Positions 1 through 10,341 of a stretch of 54,528 nucleotides of DNA are shown here, one piece after another. Location: NCBI RefSeq assembly GCF_900115625.1, contig NZ_FOXD01000021.1, positions 1 through 54,528 on the forward strand, written 5' to 3'. The stretch comes from Salibacterium halotolerans. GTDB taxonomy: Bacteria; Bacillota; Bacilli; Bacillales; Marinococcaceae. Positions within the stretch are counted from its first letter, which is position 1; each line of letters begins with the position of its first letter. Under the pieces are notes generated by a model, which saw only the letters and a list, made by a program, of their open reading frames with translations, ran no database searches and was not told the DNA's origin. Position numbers and translations under genes: made by a program.

Positions 1-185
1 ATTAGCTCCGGTTTCCCGGGGTTATCCCGGACTTTCAGGCAGGTTGCCCACGTGTTACTCACCCGTCCGCCGCTCGTTCCACAGGTTTCACCCCGGAGGG
101 ATCTACCTGCTTCCCGCGCTCGACTTGCATGTATTAGGCACGCCGCCAGCGTTCGTCCTGAGCCAGGATCAAACTCTCCAATAAA
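1..185 (-). rRNA. 16S ribosomal RNA, 5' part (cut by window edge)
   Basis: Read on the minus strand, the sequence ending near 185 begins with the universal bacterial 16S start (GGAGAGTTTGATCCTGGCTC) and continues through the conserved GACGAACGCTGGCGGCGTGCC block. Only about 185 nt of the 5' domain lie inside the window; the rest is off the left edge. The mature 5' end is placed at about 185 by similarity to Bacillus 16S genes. It follows lysS, as the rrn operon after lysS does in B. subtilis. Confidence 0.97.
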
Positions 186-313
186 AAAGTTTGATGCTGT
201 GCTGCATTTCTTATCTGCATGACCGAAAAACGGTCATTTGAATTGACAGACGCTTGACTTTCATTCAATTTTCAAAGGACAATGTCAGTTTCGCCTCAAA
301 TGGCGACTTTTTT
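186..313 (-). other. rrn leader with processing/antitermination hairpin
   Basis: This is the transcribed leader between the rrn promoters and 16S. It contains a perfect 7-bp stem (ATGACCG / CGGTCAT, arms at 219-225 and 231-237) with a five-base loop. It also has the CTTTGAAAATTGAA-type block common in Bacillus rRNA leaders and spacers. No protein gene is supported here. Confidence 0.6.
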
Positions 314-342
314 ATACTAACACCGTGAATATGGGATGTCAA
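314..342 (-). promoter_or_regulatory. rrn promoter P2 (SigA type)
   Basis: On the minus strand, TTGACA (337-342) is followed by a 17-bp spacer and TAGTAT (314-319). An A-run then leads to a G at about 307, a plausible start base for a GTP-sensitive rRNA promoter. It sits about 120 bp upstream of the mature 16S end. Confidence 0.8.
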
Positions 343-394
343 TATATTTTTCAGCTGTTTGTGTGATTCGCTGTCTTTTGCAGCGACAAATAAT

Positions 395-423
395 AATATA
401 TCACCTGCTAAATCATAACACAA
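395..423 (-). promoter_or_regulatory. possible rrn promoter P1
   Basis: TTGTGT (418-423), a 17-bp spacer and TATATT (395-400) form a second SigA-like promoter about 80 bp upstream of P2, in very AT-rich DNA that could serve as an UP element. Tandem promoters are usual for Bacillus rrn operons. The -35 matches only moderately. Confidence 0.5.
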
Positions 424-469
424 CCCATAAATTAAATTTTTTCTATTGATTTTTAAATATAAGATGAAG

Positions 470-512
470 AAAAAGCAGAGAGAGCCGCAGTTCAATCTGC
501 AGACCCTCTGTT
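470..512 (-). terminator. Probable lysS terminator
   Basis: Just after the lysS stop, minus-strand AGAGGGTCTGCAG can pair with CTGCGGCTCTCT and is followed by a T-rich run. The stem is imperfect. It would separate the lysS transcript from the downstream rrn operon. Confidence 0.55.
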
Positions 513-516
513 TTCA

Positions 517-2245
<1,729 letters not shown>

Positions 2246-3235
2246 TTATACCGCCGCCGCTTTTTGTTCCAGTTGTTCGACGAACGCGTATAAAGCATCC
2301 GCTACATCATTTCTGTCATCGAGATGATTGATTTTATCCCGTACTTTGTTGTTGCCGCGCATGCCTTTGAGGTACCAGGCCGCATGTTTTCTCATTTCTT
2401 TCACAGCTATTGTCTCGCCTTTCAAAGCGATCAGACGGTCCATGTGAACCATGCATACATCTATTTTCTCCCGCGGTGACGGTTCTTCGGTGAATTCTCC
2501 TGTTTCCAGATACTGAATAGTGCGGTACAGCATCCATGGGTCACCAAGCGCTGCGCGTCCAACCATAACACCGTCCACACCGGTCTGGTCGAGCATGGAT
2601 TTGGCATCCTGCGGTGTCTTGACGTCCCCATTACCGATCATCGGAACGTCTACAGCGTTTTTCACTTCTTTGAGAATATCCCAGTTGGCGACACCTTCAT
2701 ACATCTGCACACGGGTCCGGCCGTGCAGAGATACAGCTTTGCCTCCGGCTTCCTCGATCGCCCGGGCGTTTTCCACTGCTAAAATATGTTCGTCGTCCCA
2801 GCCCATTCTCATTTTTACCGTAACGGGCTTATCTACGGCTTCCACGGCCGCTTTTACCATTTCATAAATTTTATCAGGGTCAAGAAGCCACTTCGCTCCC
2901 GCATCACATTTGGTGATTTTAGGAACCGGGCATCCCATATTAATATCAATGATGTCGGCATTCGTCTGTTGATCGACTACCTGCGCCGCTTCTGCCATCG
3001 TATCTTTCTCGCCGCCGAAGATCTGAAGGCTGAGCGGTTTTTCCCTCTCATCCACATACAGCATTTTCATCGATTTTTCGTTTTGATTGACGATAGCCTT
3101 GTCACTAACCATTTCCGCACAGACGAGGCCGGTACCGAATTCCTTGGCAATCAGCCGGAAAGCGGGGTTGCAGACTCCCGCCATCGGTGCCAGCACCACC
3201 GGGTTTTTCAGCTCAATGTTATCGATTTTCAGCAA
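2246..3235 (-). CDS. dusB: tRNA-dihydrouridine synthase, DusB family
   Basis: FMN-dependent enzyme that reduces uridines in the D-loop of tRNA. The 329-residue protein has the TIM-barrel N-terminus with LAPMAGV, the NMGCP segment that carries the catalytic cysteine, and HGRTR further on. It matches B. subtilis YacF/Dus1 in size and position. A TTG start at 3233-3235 is chosen because AGGAGG lies 9 nt upstream. It follows yazB by about 20 nt, so it is probably the distal part of the pab/fol operon. Confidence 0.95.
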   Translation of the reverse strand: MLKIDNIELKNPVVLAPMAGVCNPAFRLIAKEFGTGLVCAEMVSDKAIVNQNEKSMKMLYVDEREKPLSLQIFGGEKDTMAEAAQVVDQQTNADIIDINMGCPVPKITKCDAGAKWLLDPDKIYEMVKAAVEAVDKPVTVKMRMGWDDEHILAVENARAIEEAGGKAVSLHGRTRVQMYEGVANWDILKEVKNAVDVPMIGNGDVKTPQDAKSMLDQTGVDGVMVGRAALGDPWMLYRTIQYLETGEFTEEPSPREKIDVCMVHMDRLIALKGETIAVKEMRKHAAWYLKGMRGNNKVRDKINHLDDRNDVADALYAFVEQLEQKAAAV

Positions 3236-3255
3236 CGCTTGCGCACCTCCTGCAT

Positions 3256-3459
3256 TTATTCAGATTGAAGTTCTTCCATTGACACACCAAGAGCGTCTGC
3301 TGTCTTTTGTAAAAATGCCTCATCCGGGACTCTGGTACCACGTTCCACCTGCCCGAGGATGGAAACAGCGATTCCCATTTTCCCGGCAAGGCTGATCTGT
3401 GTAAAACCTTTCAGCTTTCGAAAAGCCCGTATCCTCCTTGCCCAAAGCAGTTCTTCCAT
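3256..3459 (-). CDS. yazB: Small XRE-type helix-turn-helix protein YazB
   Basis: The 67-residue product is almost entirely one Cro/C1-type HTH: RIRAFRKLKGFTQISLA, then a recognition helix region, then VERGTRVPDEAFLQKTADALGV. B. subtilis has the same small gene at this spot. The ATG lies inside folK, giving a 49-nt overlap in another frame, so the two are probably translationally coupled. The target and role are unknown; a DNA-binding regulator of the folate operon is only a guess from position. Confidence 0.88.
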   Translation of the reverse strand: MEELLWARRIRAFRKLKGFTQISLAGKMGIAVSILGQVERGTRVPDEAFLQKTADALGVSMEELQSE

Positions 3460-3944
3460 AAATGAACACCTTCTTTTTCCCGGCCGGATAATGGAGCCGC
3501 AAGCTCCTGTATCGTCTGCCGATAATACGATACATAATGAGATGCAGCAATGTCACACAGGGGTGTCAGCACAAAAGCTCTTTCGTGCATTCTCGGATGT
3601 GGGATGTTTAACTCATTCATCTTAATATTTTCATCATTGAAGAGTAAAATGTCAAGGTCTATGGTGCGGGGCCCCCAGTGTTTGTCCCGGACCCGGTCGA
3701 GCTTTTGTTCTACGGACTGTGTGATCTCCAGCAGTTCAAGAGGTGTAACGTCCGTGCGGAGAGAAAGAACCATGTTCAGAAACGATGGCTGATCGGTCAC
3801 CCCCACCGGAGCCGTTTCATAAACGGAGGACAGTTCTGTTACGCGAATACGTGGATGCTCCTGGAGCTCGCGGATACCTTCACGCAGATAATATTCCCGG
3901 TCGCCAATGTTTGATCCGAGAGCAATATAACTGAAATTCGTCAT
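3411..3944 (-). CDS. folK: HPPK (folate pathway pyrophosphokinase)
   Basis: Transfers pyrophosphate from ATP to 6-hydroxymethyl-7,8-dihydropterin, the step before condensation with p-aminobenzoate. Hallmarks are YIALGSNIGDRE at the N-terminus, VYETAPVG, and the HPPK signature WGPRTIDLDILLF with HPRMHERAFVL after it. At 177 residues it is slightly longer than usual; the C-terminal extension overlaps yazB. It overlaps folB by 4 nt (ATGA type). Confidence 0.96.
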   Translation of the reverse strand: MTNFSYIALGSNIGDREYYLREGIRELQEHPRIRVTELSSVYETAPVGVTDQPSFLNMVLSLRTDVTPLELLEITQSVEQKLDRVRDKHWGPRTIDLDILLFNDENIKMNELNIPHPRMHERAFVLTPLCDIAASHYVSYYRQTIQELAAPLSGREKEGVHLWKNCFGQGGYGLFES

Positions 3945-4303
3945 TCCTCCGACCTCGTCAGTTCGATGGCGACGTATTCATAGTGGCCGTTTATCGGCGG
4001 GTTCGGCTTTTTCACTTTGACCGTTGCCGTCTTCACAATGGAAAAGGCATGTAAGACTTCGCCGGCTATCTCTTCTGCAATGGTTTCCACCAGATTATAA
4101 CACTTGTCTTCCACGACCGTTTTCACAGCTTGGTGTGCTTCGGCATAGTTGACACTTTTTTCAAGATTGTCCTCGGCAGCTGCATCTCTTAGATCCGCTT
4201 CCAGCACAAGATCCACCTGGAAAGGCTGCCCCAGTTTGTTTTCTTCCGGAAATACTCCGTGATATGCGTAGAATTCCATGCCTTTCAGAAAAATTTTATC
4301 CAA
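3941..4303 (-). CDS. folB: Dihydroneopterin aldolase
   Basis: Cleaves dihydroneopterin to 6-hydroxymethyl-dihydropterin and glycolaldehyde. The 120-residue protein has the family features: MEFYAYHGVFPEE near the N-terminus, VNYAEAH, NLVETIAEEIA, and the C-terminal VKKPNPPI. The start is TTG at 4301-4303, with AGGTGA six nt upstream, embedded in the last codons of folP (8-nt overlap). Confidence 0.95.
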   Translation of the reverse strand: MDKIFLKGMEFYAYHGVFPEENKLGQPFQVDLVLEADLRDAAAEDNLEKSVNYAEAHQAVKTVVEDKCYNLVETIAEEIAGEVLHAFSIVKTATVKVKKPNPPINGHYEYVAIELTRSEE

Positions 4304-5117
4304 CGGTTGTCACCTTTCCTTTTCCAAGCATTGCATCCATCATTTTGACCGTCCGGTTCATTTCCAGTACATCATGGACCCGCACAATATCAACGCCCCG
4401 TTCGATGCCGAGACTGACAGTGGCGCCGGTCCCCTCCACCCGGTCTGAAGCAGGAAGGTTCAGGGTTTTGGACACCAGGGATTTACGCGATGTGCCGAGC
4501 AGAACCGGATAATCGAGCGCCGTAAATTCCTCCAGCCTCCGCATAACTTCCAGGTTCTGATCATACGTTTTGGCAAAACCGATTCCAGGATCCAGAATGA
4601 TGCGTTCTTTTTTCACCCCGGCCCTCCGGCAGATGTCGATGCTTTCCTCGATATCTTTTATCATGTCTTCCATCACGTCACTGTAATCCGTATTTTCACG
4701 GTTGTGCATTAAGATAATGGGAGCATCATAACGGGCTGCCACATCAGCCATTTCAGGATCGGCTTTGGCACCCCACACATCATTGATGATATCAGCACCT
4801 GCCTCGAGAGCCGCACGGGCTGTCCCGGCTTTATACGTGTCAATCGATACCGGGACCGTCAAATGGGCGCTCAGCTCCTCGATCACCGGAATAACACGGC
4901 GTTTTTCCTCTTCTTCTTCCACTTTCACAGCACCAGGGCGGGTGGACTCCCCGCCAACATCGATTATATCCGCTCCCTGCTCTATCATATCCAGAGCACG
5001 CTGCAACGCACTGCCGCTTTGGTTGTACCATCCTCCATCTGAAAAGGAATCCGGTGTGACATTTAATATTCCCATCACATAGGTTTTATCTTTAAAATGA
5101 AGATCCTTGTTGTTCAT
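4296..5117 (-). CDS. folP: Dihydropteroate synthase
   Basis: Condenses p-aminobenzoate with hydroxymethyl-dihydropterin pyrophosphate; this is the sulfonamide target. The 273-residue TIM barrel shows MGILNVTPDSFSDGG, then DVGGESTRPGA, and the later LDPGIGFAKT and GTSRKSL motifs. It overlaps pabC by 26 nt, and its ribosome site (GAGAGG) lies inside the pabC coding region. B. subtilis calls this gene sul. Confidence 0.97.
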   Translation of the reverse strand: MNNKDLHFKDKTYVMGILNVTPDSFSDGGWYNQSGSALQRALDMIEQGADIIDVGGESTRPGAVKVEEEEEKRRVIPVIEELSAHLTVPVSIDTYKAGTARAALEAGADIINDVWGAKADPEMADVAARYDAPIILMHNRENTDYSDVMEDMIKDIEESIDICRRAGVKKERIILDPGIGFAKTYDQNLEVMRRLEEFTALDYPVLLGTSRKSLVSKTLNLPASDRVEGTGATVSLGIERGVDIVRVHDVLEMNRTVKMMDAMLGKGKVTTVG

Positions 5118-6012
5118 TACATCCTCTCTCCTTCTTCCTTTCCGGCTCTTTCATTTCTGCTGCGTTCCAAAGGCAGCCGCGGTACGCAGCATAATCCTTT
5201 CGCAGCAGACGGGCTGCTGTTTGCTGCTTTTCGTTATACCTGCAGGTGCCGACCGCTTCAAGCGGTACAATTTCCTGAATCGAGTTGGTCAAAAACGCTT
5301 CTTCCGCACGGTATACATGACCGGGCGAAAAGCGGCCCTGCCTTACATAATAGCCGTTTGCTTCTGCCAGCTTCATGACAAACGAACGGGTCACACCCCG
5401 TAAAATACCCGTTTCAACAGAAGGGGTGTACAGAGTATCACCGCGTCTCCAGAAAATATTGGAGACGACACCTTCGGCAACAGCCCCCCGTTCTGTCAGA
5501 AACAGTCCTTCCACTCCGGGGGCGGCACCTGTTTCGCGTTTTCCCGCGACATTGTTCAAGTAATGATGGGACTTCAGGCGTTCCGGTGTCTCCGGTGTAT
5601 TTCGGGTAGTACGTAAAAACTCCCCCGTTTTCGATGGCTCCTGCATCTCTTCCGGAGCGGGGAGTGGTTTCATATATATGACCACAACCGGATTGTCGTA
5701 GACTTCTGCCTGCATACCGAGAGCAGCGGGACCGGCGGAGACGTTGTAACGGACATAGGCATTGTTCCATCCGTTGGCTTCCAGCAGCCTTTCAAGCTGT
5801 GAAAGTACAGTCTGCCTGTCATACGTCCAGGAAATGTTCATCTCCTTCAGCCCATTTTCCATTCTGCGAAAATGATCGTCCAAGAGGAATGGATGACCGT
5901 TGTACGTCCGGAAGGTTTCAAACAAACCCAGTCCGTACATAAAACCATGTTCAAAAACAGAAAGACGAGCAGCGCCCGCCTCTTCCACCTCTCCATTTAT
6001 ATACACATACAT
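5092..6012 (-). CDS. pabC: Aminodeoxychorismate lyase
   Basis: PLP enzyme of fold class IV that releases pyruvate from 4-amino-4-deoxychorismate to give p-aminobenzoate. It shows YINGEV at the start, FEHGFMYGLGLFET, the RLKSHHYLNN segment with the PLP-binding lysine, and LTERGAVAEGVVSNIF. The start is the ATG at 6012, with AGGGAG nine nt upstream, giving 306 residues; the upstream in-frame ATG at 6048 lies inside pabA and lacks a good site. The D-amino-acid aminotransferase family is the nearest alternative, but the operon settles the role. Confidence 0.94.
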   Translation of the reverse strand: MYVYINGEVEEAGAARLSVFEHGFMYGLGLFETFRTYNGHPFLLDDHFRRMENGLKEMNISWTYDRQTVLSQLERLLEANGWNNAYVRYNVSAGPAALGMQAEVYDNPVVVIYMKPLPAPEEMQEPSKTGEFLRTTRNTPETPERLKSHHYLNNVAGKRETGAAPGVEGLFLTERGAVAEGVVSNIFWRRGDTLYTPSVETGILRGVTRSFVMKLAEANGYYVRQGRFSPGHVYRAEEAFLTNSIQEIVPLEAVGTCRYNEKQQTAARLLRKDYAAYRGCLWNAAEMKEPERKKERGCNEQQGSSF

Positions 6013-6016
6013 CGAA

Positions 6017-6601
6017 TTAAACTCCCTGGGGGCTTTTATAGGATTCAATAAAATTACGAAGCAGCTGTCTGCCTTCCCCCGTCATAATCGATTCGGGGTG
6101 AAATTGGACGCCTTCCACCGCCATCGTTTTATGACGTATTCCCATAATTTCGCCCATGCCGGTCTCCGATGTTATCTCAAAACAGTCCGGCAGCGTCTCT
6201 CTTTCCACAATCAACGAGTGATAGCGGGTGGCCGTGAAGGGATCAGGCAGTCCCTTGTAGACAGACCGTCCGTCATGATGAATGTCAGACGTTTTGCCGT
6301 GCATCAGCCTGTCCGCCCGGACCACGGCACCGCCGAAGACCTGGGCAATCGATTGATGACCCAGACAGACGCCAAAGACCGGAATGCGTCCAGCAAACCG
6401 TTTCACCGCTTCCATGCTGATGCCGGCTTCATCCGGACTGCACGGGCCGGGAGACACCATGAGAAAATCAGGCGCCATTTCTTCTATTTCTGCGAGTGTA
6501 ATTTTGTCATTTCGCCGCACAACCAGATCTTCGCCCATTTCTCCCAGATACTGCACCAGGTTATACGTAAACGAGTCGTAATTATCAATCATTAAAATCA
6601 T
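6017..6601 (-). CDS. pabA: PABA/anthranilate synthase glutamine amidotransferase
   Basis: Supplies ammonia from glutamine to PabB and, in Bacillus, also to TrpE. The 194-residue class I amidotransferase has [12 protein letters not shown] at its start, the nucleophile motif GVCLGHQ and the C-terminal HPESI with the catalytic His and Glu. The ATG at 6601 is chosen because GAGGAGGAG precedes it and the length equals that of B. subtilis PabA; a longer in-frame ORF upstream is pabB shadow. It overlaps pabB by 17 nt. Confidence 0.96.
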   Translation of the reverse strand: MILMIDNYDSFTYNLVQYLGEMGEDLVVRRNDKITLAEIEEMAPDFLMVSPGPCSPDEAGISMEAVKRFAGRIPVFGVCLGHQSIAQVFGGAVVRADRLMHGKTSDIHHDGRSVYKGLPDPFTATRYHSLIVERETLPDCFEITSETGMGEIMGIRHKTMAVEGVQFHPESIMTGEGRQLLRNFIESYKSPQGV

Positions 6602-8075
6602 ATACCTGCTCCTCCTCTGCTCTACTCTTTTTTTCATGCCACTCTGCTTCGCTCTGCTCTTTAGCCTGCCACAGTGCCTGTGCTTTCCGCAGAGATTCCT
6701 CATATTCCGCTTTAGGATCTGAATCAATCACAATCCCTGCACCGGCCTGAACATAGGCTCTACCGTTTGTTACGACCATCGTGCGGATGGAAATGTTAAG
6801 TTCCAGATCATTATTAAACCCAATCCATCCGAGTGAGCCGGTATACATCCCGCGCCGTACAGGTTCCAGCTCCTCAATGATCTCCATCGTCCTGATTTTC
6901 GGGGCTCCGGTGATGGTACCACCGGGAAAAGCTGCTTTTATCATATCATAAACATCCACCTGTTCGGCAAGCTTTCCTTTCACATTGGAAACAATGTGCA
7001 TCACGTGTGAATACCGCTCCACGACCATCAGTTCATCCACTTCCACACTTCCGGGGGTGCAGACTTTTCCGAGGTCATTGCGCTCCAGGTCCACAAGCAT
7101 CACATGCTCGGCTCGTTCTTTATCCGTATCCATCAACTCTTTTTCATAAGCTCTATCCGCTTCAAACGAATGTCCGCGCGGTCTTGTACCGGCAATCGGG
7201 CGCGTAGAAGCTTCCGTTCCTCTTTTTTTGATGAGAAGTTCCGGCGATCCCCCGACCAGCTGCAGATCCGGCGTATGAAAATAACCCATGTAGGGAGAGG
7301 GGTTCAATTCCCTCAGTTTTTTGTAAATGTGAAGAGGCGGCGTTAACAGACTCTCCGACTGACGCACCGATAGATTGACCTGAAATACATCGCCGCGGCG
7401 GATGTATTCTTTTACTTGTTCCATCGACTCCGCGAATGCCTCTCTCGAAAAAGATGCTTCTTTCCCTGACATCGCAGCAGAGGGCTCATTCCATTCTTCA
7501 TGACCCGCAGCAGGGGGTGTTTCCCACAACCGCCTCATCTCCTGCCATGTGACCGATGCAGAAGGTTCTTCTCCTTTTTCATGGTGCAGGATAATCCACA
7601 ACTCTTTTGTCTGATGGTCATATATAAACACCTGCTGGAAAGCCAGGAAGTACAGGTCCGGAGTTTGAAGATCATCTGCTGCCTTCGCCGGCATCTCTTC
7701 AATATAACGGATATAGTCGTAACTGATGGAACCGGCGACTCCAGTCTGAAAATCAGGAGCTTCCGGGATGGTTTCCACCTGAAAAGGAGCCAGCCACTGC
7801 TTCATCTCATCGAGTGGTTCTCCTTTTCGGCACAGTGTTTCATGTTCCGTATGTATACGGAGGATACCGTCTTTTGCGGTAAACACCGCGAAAGGGTCAA
7901 GTGCTGCTATACTGTAACGCCCTTTTTGTCCGCTTTCGAGAAAAACATGGTACGGCTTCCCGTCACTAAGGGCCGTATACATGCGGTAAAACTGTTCTTC
8001 CGGATACTCAAACGAAAACGCCATTACCGTGTAAGACGCAGCTGGATCAGGAAGCGGAGTCAAACCAGTATTCAT
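6585..8075 (-). CDS. pabB: Aminodeoxychorismate synthase, component I
   Basis: Converts chorismate and ammonia to 4-amino-4-deoxychorismate. The chorismate-binding domain fills the C-terminal half, with [18 protein letters not shown], the [11 protein letters not shown] block and YTGSLGWIG; the N-terminal half is the weaker anthranilate-synthase-I-like region. At 496 residues it is somewhat longer than B. subtilis PabB (about 470), with a charged C-terminal tail. It is the first pab gene, 68 nt after cysK with a hairpin between. Confidence 0.94.
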   Translation of the reverse strand: MNTGLTPLPDPAASYTVMAFSFEYPEEQFYRMYTALSDGKPYHVFLESGQKGRYSIAALDPFAVFTAKDGILRIHTEHETLCRKGEPLDEMKQWLAPFQVETIPEAPDFQTGVAGSISYDYIRYIEEMPAKAADDLQTPDLYFLAFQQVFIYDHQTKELWIILHHEKGEEPSASVTWQEMRRLWETPPAAGHEEWNEPSAAMSGKEASFSREAFAESMEQVKEYIRRGDVFQVNLSVRQSESLLTPPLHIYKKLRELNPSPYMGYFHTPDLQLVGGSPELLIKKRGTEASTRPIAGTRPRGHSFEADRAYEKELMDTDKERAEHVMLVDLERNDLGKVCTPGSVEVDELMVVERYSHVMHIVSNVKGKLAEQVDVYDMIKAAFPGGTITGAPKIRTMEIIEELEPVRRGMYTGSLGWIGFNNDLELNISIRTMVVTNGRAYVQAGAGIVIDSDPKAEYEESLRKAQALWQAKEQSEAEWHEKKSRAEEEQVYDFND

Positions 8076-8095
8076 TGATCATCACCTTCAATACA

Positions 8096-8127
8096 GGAAA
8101 AGCAGAGCCGCCAGGCCCTGCTTTTCC
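8096..8127 (-). terminator. cysK-pabB intercistronic hairpin (attenuator or weak terminator)
   Basis: A perfect 10-bp stem, GGAAAAGCAG / CTGCTTTTCC, with extra GCC/GGC pairing near the loop fills the cysK-pabB gap. There is no clear T-run after it on the minus strand (TGTATTG follows). Partial termination, an RNA-processing site or mRNA stabilisation all fit. No separate pabB promoter is evident, so it may set the ratio of cysK to pab/fol expression. Confidence 0.5.
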
Positions 8128-8143
8128 CAACATGCGTTTTGTT

Positions 8144-9073
8144 TTACTCTTCTTCTTCGAATTGGTAAAGAGGAGTACTGAGATAGCGTTCACCGTTACT
8201 TGGAATAACAGCCACCACTTTTTTGCCTTTACCGAGTTTTTTCGCTTCCTCAAGCGCTGCGTATATCGCAGAGCCGGACGAAATTCCGCCGAGCACTCCT
8301 TCTTCTTTGGCAGCGCGTCTGGCGTAGTCAAATGATTGTTCGGTTGTGACTGTCATCACTTCATCATAAATATCTGTATCGAGAATTTCCGGAACAAAAC
8401 CGGCGCCGATACCCTGGATTTTATGAGGACCTTTGTTTCCGCCGCTCAGAACAGGGGAATCCGCCGGTTCGAGTGCGATAACACGGAGATCCGGATAATG
8501 CTCTTTCAGAAGTCCGCCTGCCCCTGTAATCGTACCGCCTGTGCCGATACCGGATACAAAGGAATCAATCTGTCCGTCCACCTGCTTCAGAAGTTCCCGT
8601 CCGGTCGTTTCACGGTGGATGGCCGGGTTGGCTTCGTTTTCAAACTGCTGCGGCATAAAATAACCTTTCTCCTCAGCCAGCTCATTTGCTTTACTGATGG
8701 CGCCGCCCATGCCTTCCGGTCCGGGAGTTAAAACGAGCTCCGCTCCGAATGCGCGGAGAAGGTTGCGGCGCTCCATGCTCATGGTATCCGGCATAACAAG
8801 AACGGATCTATATCCTTTGGCAGCTGCCACCATCGCAAGGCCGATACCAGTGTTTCCGCTTGTCGGCTCTACAATGGTGTCGCCTTCTTTCAAGTTTCCG
8901 TCCCGTTCTGCCGCTTCAATCATGGCAAGCGCGATACGGTCTTTTACGCTGCTTCCCGGATTCATAAATTCCAGCTTCAAAAATACATCTGCATCGTTTT
9001 CGCCGGTCAGACGGTTCAATTTGACTAAGGGTGTCTCTCCAATGAGTTCGGTAATGTTGTTTGCTACTTTCAT
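8144..9073 (-). CDS. cysK: Cysteine synthase (O-acetylserine sulfhydrylase A)
   Basis: PLP enzyme making cysteine from O-acetylserine and sulfide. The 309-residue product begins [18 protein letters not shown] and has [10 protein letters not shown] with the PLP lysine, the [11 protein letters not shown] substrate loop, and [12 protein letters not shown], which binds the PLP phosphate. The start ATG at 9073 matches the B. subtilis N-terminus; the in-frame ATG at 9094 would add seven residues and has no better ribosome site. It has its own promoter and a palindromic operator candidate upstream. Confidence 0.96.
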   Translation of the reverse strand: MKVANNITELIGETPLVKLNRLTGENDADVFLKLEFMNPGSSVKDRIALAMIEAAERDGNLKEGDTIVEPTSGNTGIGLAMVAAAKGYRSVLVMPDTMSMERRNLLRAFGAELVLTPGPEGMGGAISKANELAEEKGYFMPQQFENEANPAIHRETTGRELLKQVDGQIDSFVSGIGTGGTITGAGGLLKEHYPDLRVIALEPADSPVLSGGNKGPHKIQGIGAGFVPEILDTDIYDEVMTVTTEQSFDYARRAAKEEGVLGGISSGSAIYAALEEAKKLGKGKKVVAVIPSNGERYLSTPLYQFEEEE

Positions 9074-9099
9074 TTTCCATCCGTTCCCCCTCATAATAC

Positions 9100-9115
9100 C
9101 CAGTAAATTTATTGG
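9100..9115. promoter_or_regulatory. 16-bp operator-like palindrome in the cysK leader
   Basis: CCAGTAAATTTATTGG is a palindrome with one mismatched pair. It lies between the predicted cysK transcription start (about 9122) and the ribosome site, a typical position for a repressor. CymR controls cysK in B. subtilis, so a cysteine-responsive repressor is a reasonable guess, but I cannot match it to the CymR consensus with confidence. Confidence 0.5.
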
Positions 9116-9128
9116 TTTTATTGTCTAT

Positions 9129-9157
9129 ATAGTACCAGCGTTTTCAGACCGTGTCAA
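9129..9157 (-). promoter_or_regulatory. cysK promoter (SigA)
   Basis: A perfect -35 TTGACA (9152-9157), a 17-bp spacer and TACTAT (9129-9134) are read on the minus strand. It begins just after the hslO stop codon. It may drive the whole cysK-pab-fol-dusB run. Confidence 0.8.
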
Positions 9158-9168
9158 ATGAAACCGCC

Positions 9169-10065
9169 TTACTGCATGTTATTCTCCATATTCCATGCTT
9201 CTTCCTTCAGCTCCTCAAGATCACCTGCGGAAAATTGATAGACTTCGTTACAGAAATGACACTGCGTTTCGGCGCCGCCGTCTTTTTCAATCATATCCTG
9301 AAGTTCATCCGTACCAAGAGACATCAGTGCATTCGCCACCCGTTCCGACGAGCAGTGACAGGAAAAAGAAACCGGGGTTGTTTCCAGCACTTTCACTTCA
9401 TCGCCAAGAATGACGTGGAGAATCTCTTCGGGTGTTTTTCCTTTTTCGATGAGTTTGGAAACCGGAGGCATCGCCCCAATCTGCTGTTCAATGCGCGCGG
9501 CCAGTTCTTCTTCAGCATCCGGCATAACCTGGATGATAAAACCGCCGGCTGCCATGATCGAGTTATCCGGATTCACGAGAACACCCAGTCCTACGGAAGA
9601 AGGGACTTGTTCTGATGTGGCAAAGTAATACGTGAAATCTTCGCCGACTTCACCGGAGACAATCGGCACACTGCCCGTGAAATGCTCTTTCATGCCAAGG
9701 TCTTTCACAACAGAAAGAACGCCTTCTGTTCCAACGGCCTGGGCGACATCCAGCTTACCTTTATCGTTCAGGTCAAAATGCACCTGCATGTTATGAGCAT
9801 ATCCCCGCGTATCACCACTCGAATCGCTGTCCACGATGATCGGCCCCATCGGTCCGTTTCCTTCCAGTTTCACGGTCAGTTTGTCGCCGCCTTTAAGCAT
9901 AGCCCCCATCATGGACCCCGCACTCATTGCTCTGCCAAGCGCGGCGGATGCGGTCGGCCACGCCTGGTGGCGCCGTGCAGCTTCATTCACCATATTCGTT
10001 GTCTGCACCGCGTAAGCCCTGATTTTTCCGTTATAGGCTGTTGATTTCACCAAATAGTCTTCCAT
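9169..10065 (-). CDS. hslO: Redox-regulated chaperone Hsp33
   Basis: Holdase chaperone switched on by oxidative unfolding. The 298-residue protein has [19 protein letters not shown] at its start and ends with the zinc-binding redox domain, whose four cysteines appear as a CHC pair ([11 protein letters not shown]) and CHFC ([11 protein letters not shown]). GAGGAGG lies 9 nt before the ATG. In B. subtilis coaX lies between ftsH and hslO; here only 276 nt of non-coding DNA does. Confidence 0.97.
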   Translation of the reverse strand: MEDYLVKSTAYNGKIRAYAVQTTNMVNEAARRHQAWPTASAALGRAMSAGSMMGAMLKGGDKLTVKLEGNGPMGPIIVDSDSSGDTRGYAHNMQVHFDLNDKGKLDVAQAVGTEGVLSVVKDLGMKEHFTGSVPIVSGEVGEDFTYYFATSEQVPSSVGLGVLVNPDNSIMAAGGFIIQVMPDAEEELAARIEQQIGAMPPVSKLIEKGKTPEEILHVILGDEVKVLETTPVSFSCHCSSERVANALMSLGTDELQDMIEKDGGAETQCHFCNEVYQFSAGDLEELKEEAWNMENNMQ

Positions 10066-10194
10066 AGTGGAAAACCTCCTCTTTCTGTTCTTCGTTTTGT
10101 TTTACTATTTATAGATAAGGTTAACTGCCGGGCTGCTTTTTTACCTGGAAGGAGCGTGCCGTTCATATGGTTTTTTACCCGTAAAACCTCCCGG

Positions 10195-10224
10195 ATTATA
10201 CCGCATGCATCATATGTTTTCCAA
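10195..10224 (-). promoter_or_regulatory. hslO promoter candidate
   Basis: On the minus strand TTGGAA (10219-10224), an 18-bp spacer and a consensus TATAAT (10195-10200) lie between the ftsH terminator and hslO. The resulting 5' UTR is about 125 nt and has no clear ORF with a ribosome site. Confidence 0.6.
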
Positions 10225-10297
10225 CAATATGATCTGATACACAGGTTTATCTTCCGGTAATGACGTTCGGTACGGCCGTGGAAAAAAGATTCTTTTT

Positions 10298-10330
10298 AAA
10301 AAGGGATGCCCCGTTAAGGCATCCCTTTTT
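10298..10330. terminator. ftsH terminator
   Basis: A strong 13-bp stem (AAAAAGGGATGCC / GGCATCCCTTTTT) with a 7-nt loop sits directly after the ftsH stop. A- and T-runs flank both arms, so it could stop transcription in either direction. Confidence 0.92.
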
Positions 10331-10341
10331 ATGACTACTGC

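Noticed and set aside
265-495. 76-codon minus frame before 16S
   Set aside because: It covers the rrn promoters and leader and lacks a ribosome site.
10070-10168. Small ORF in the hslO leader starting at an ATG near 10166
   Set aside because: About 39 codons running into hslO, no close ribosome site and no recognisable sequence.
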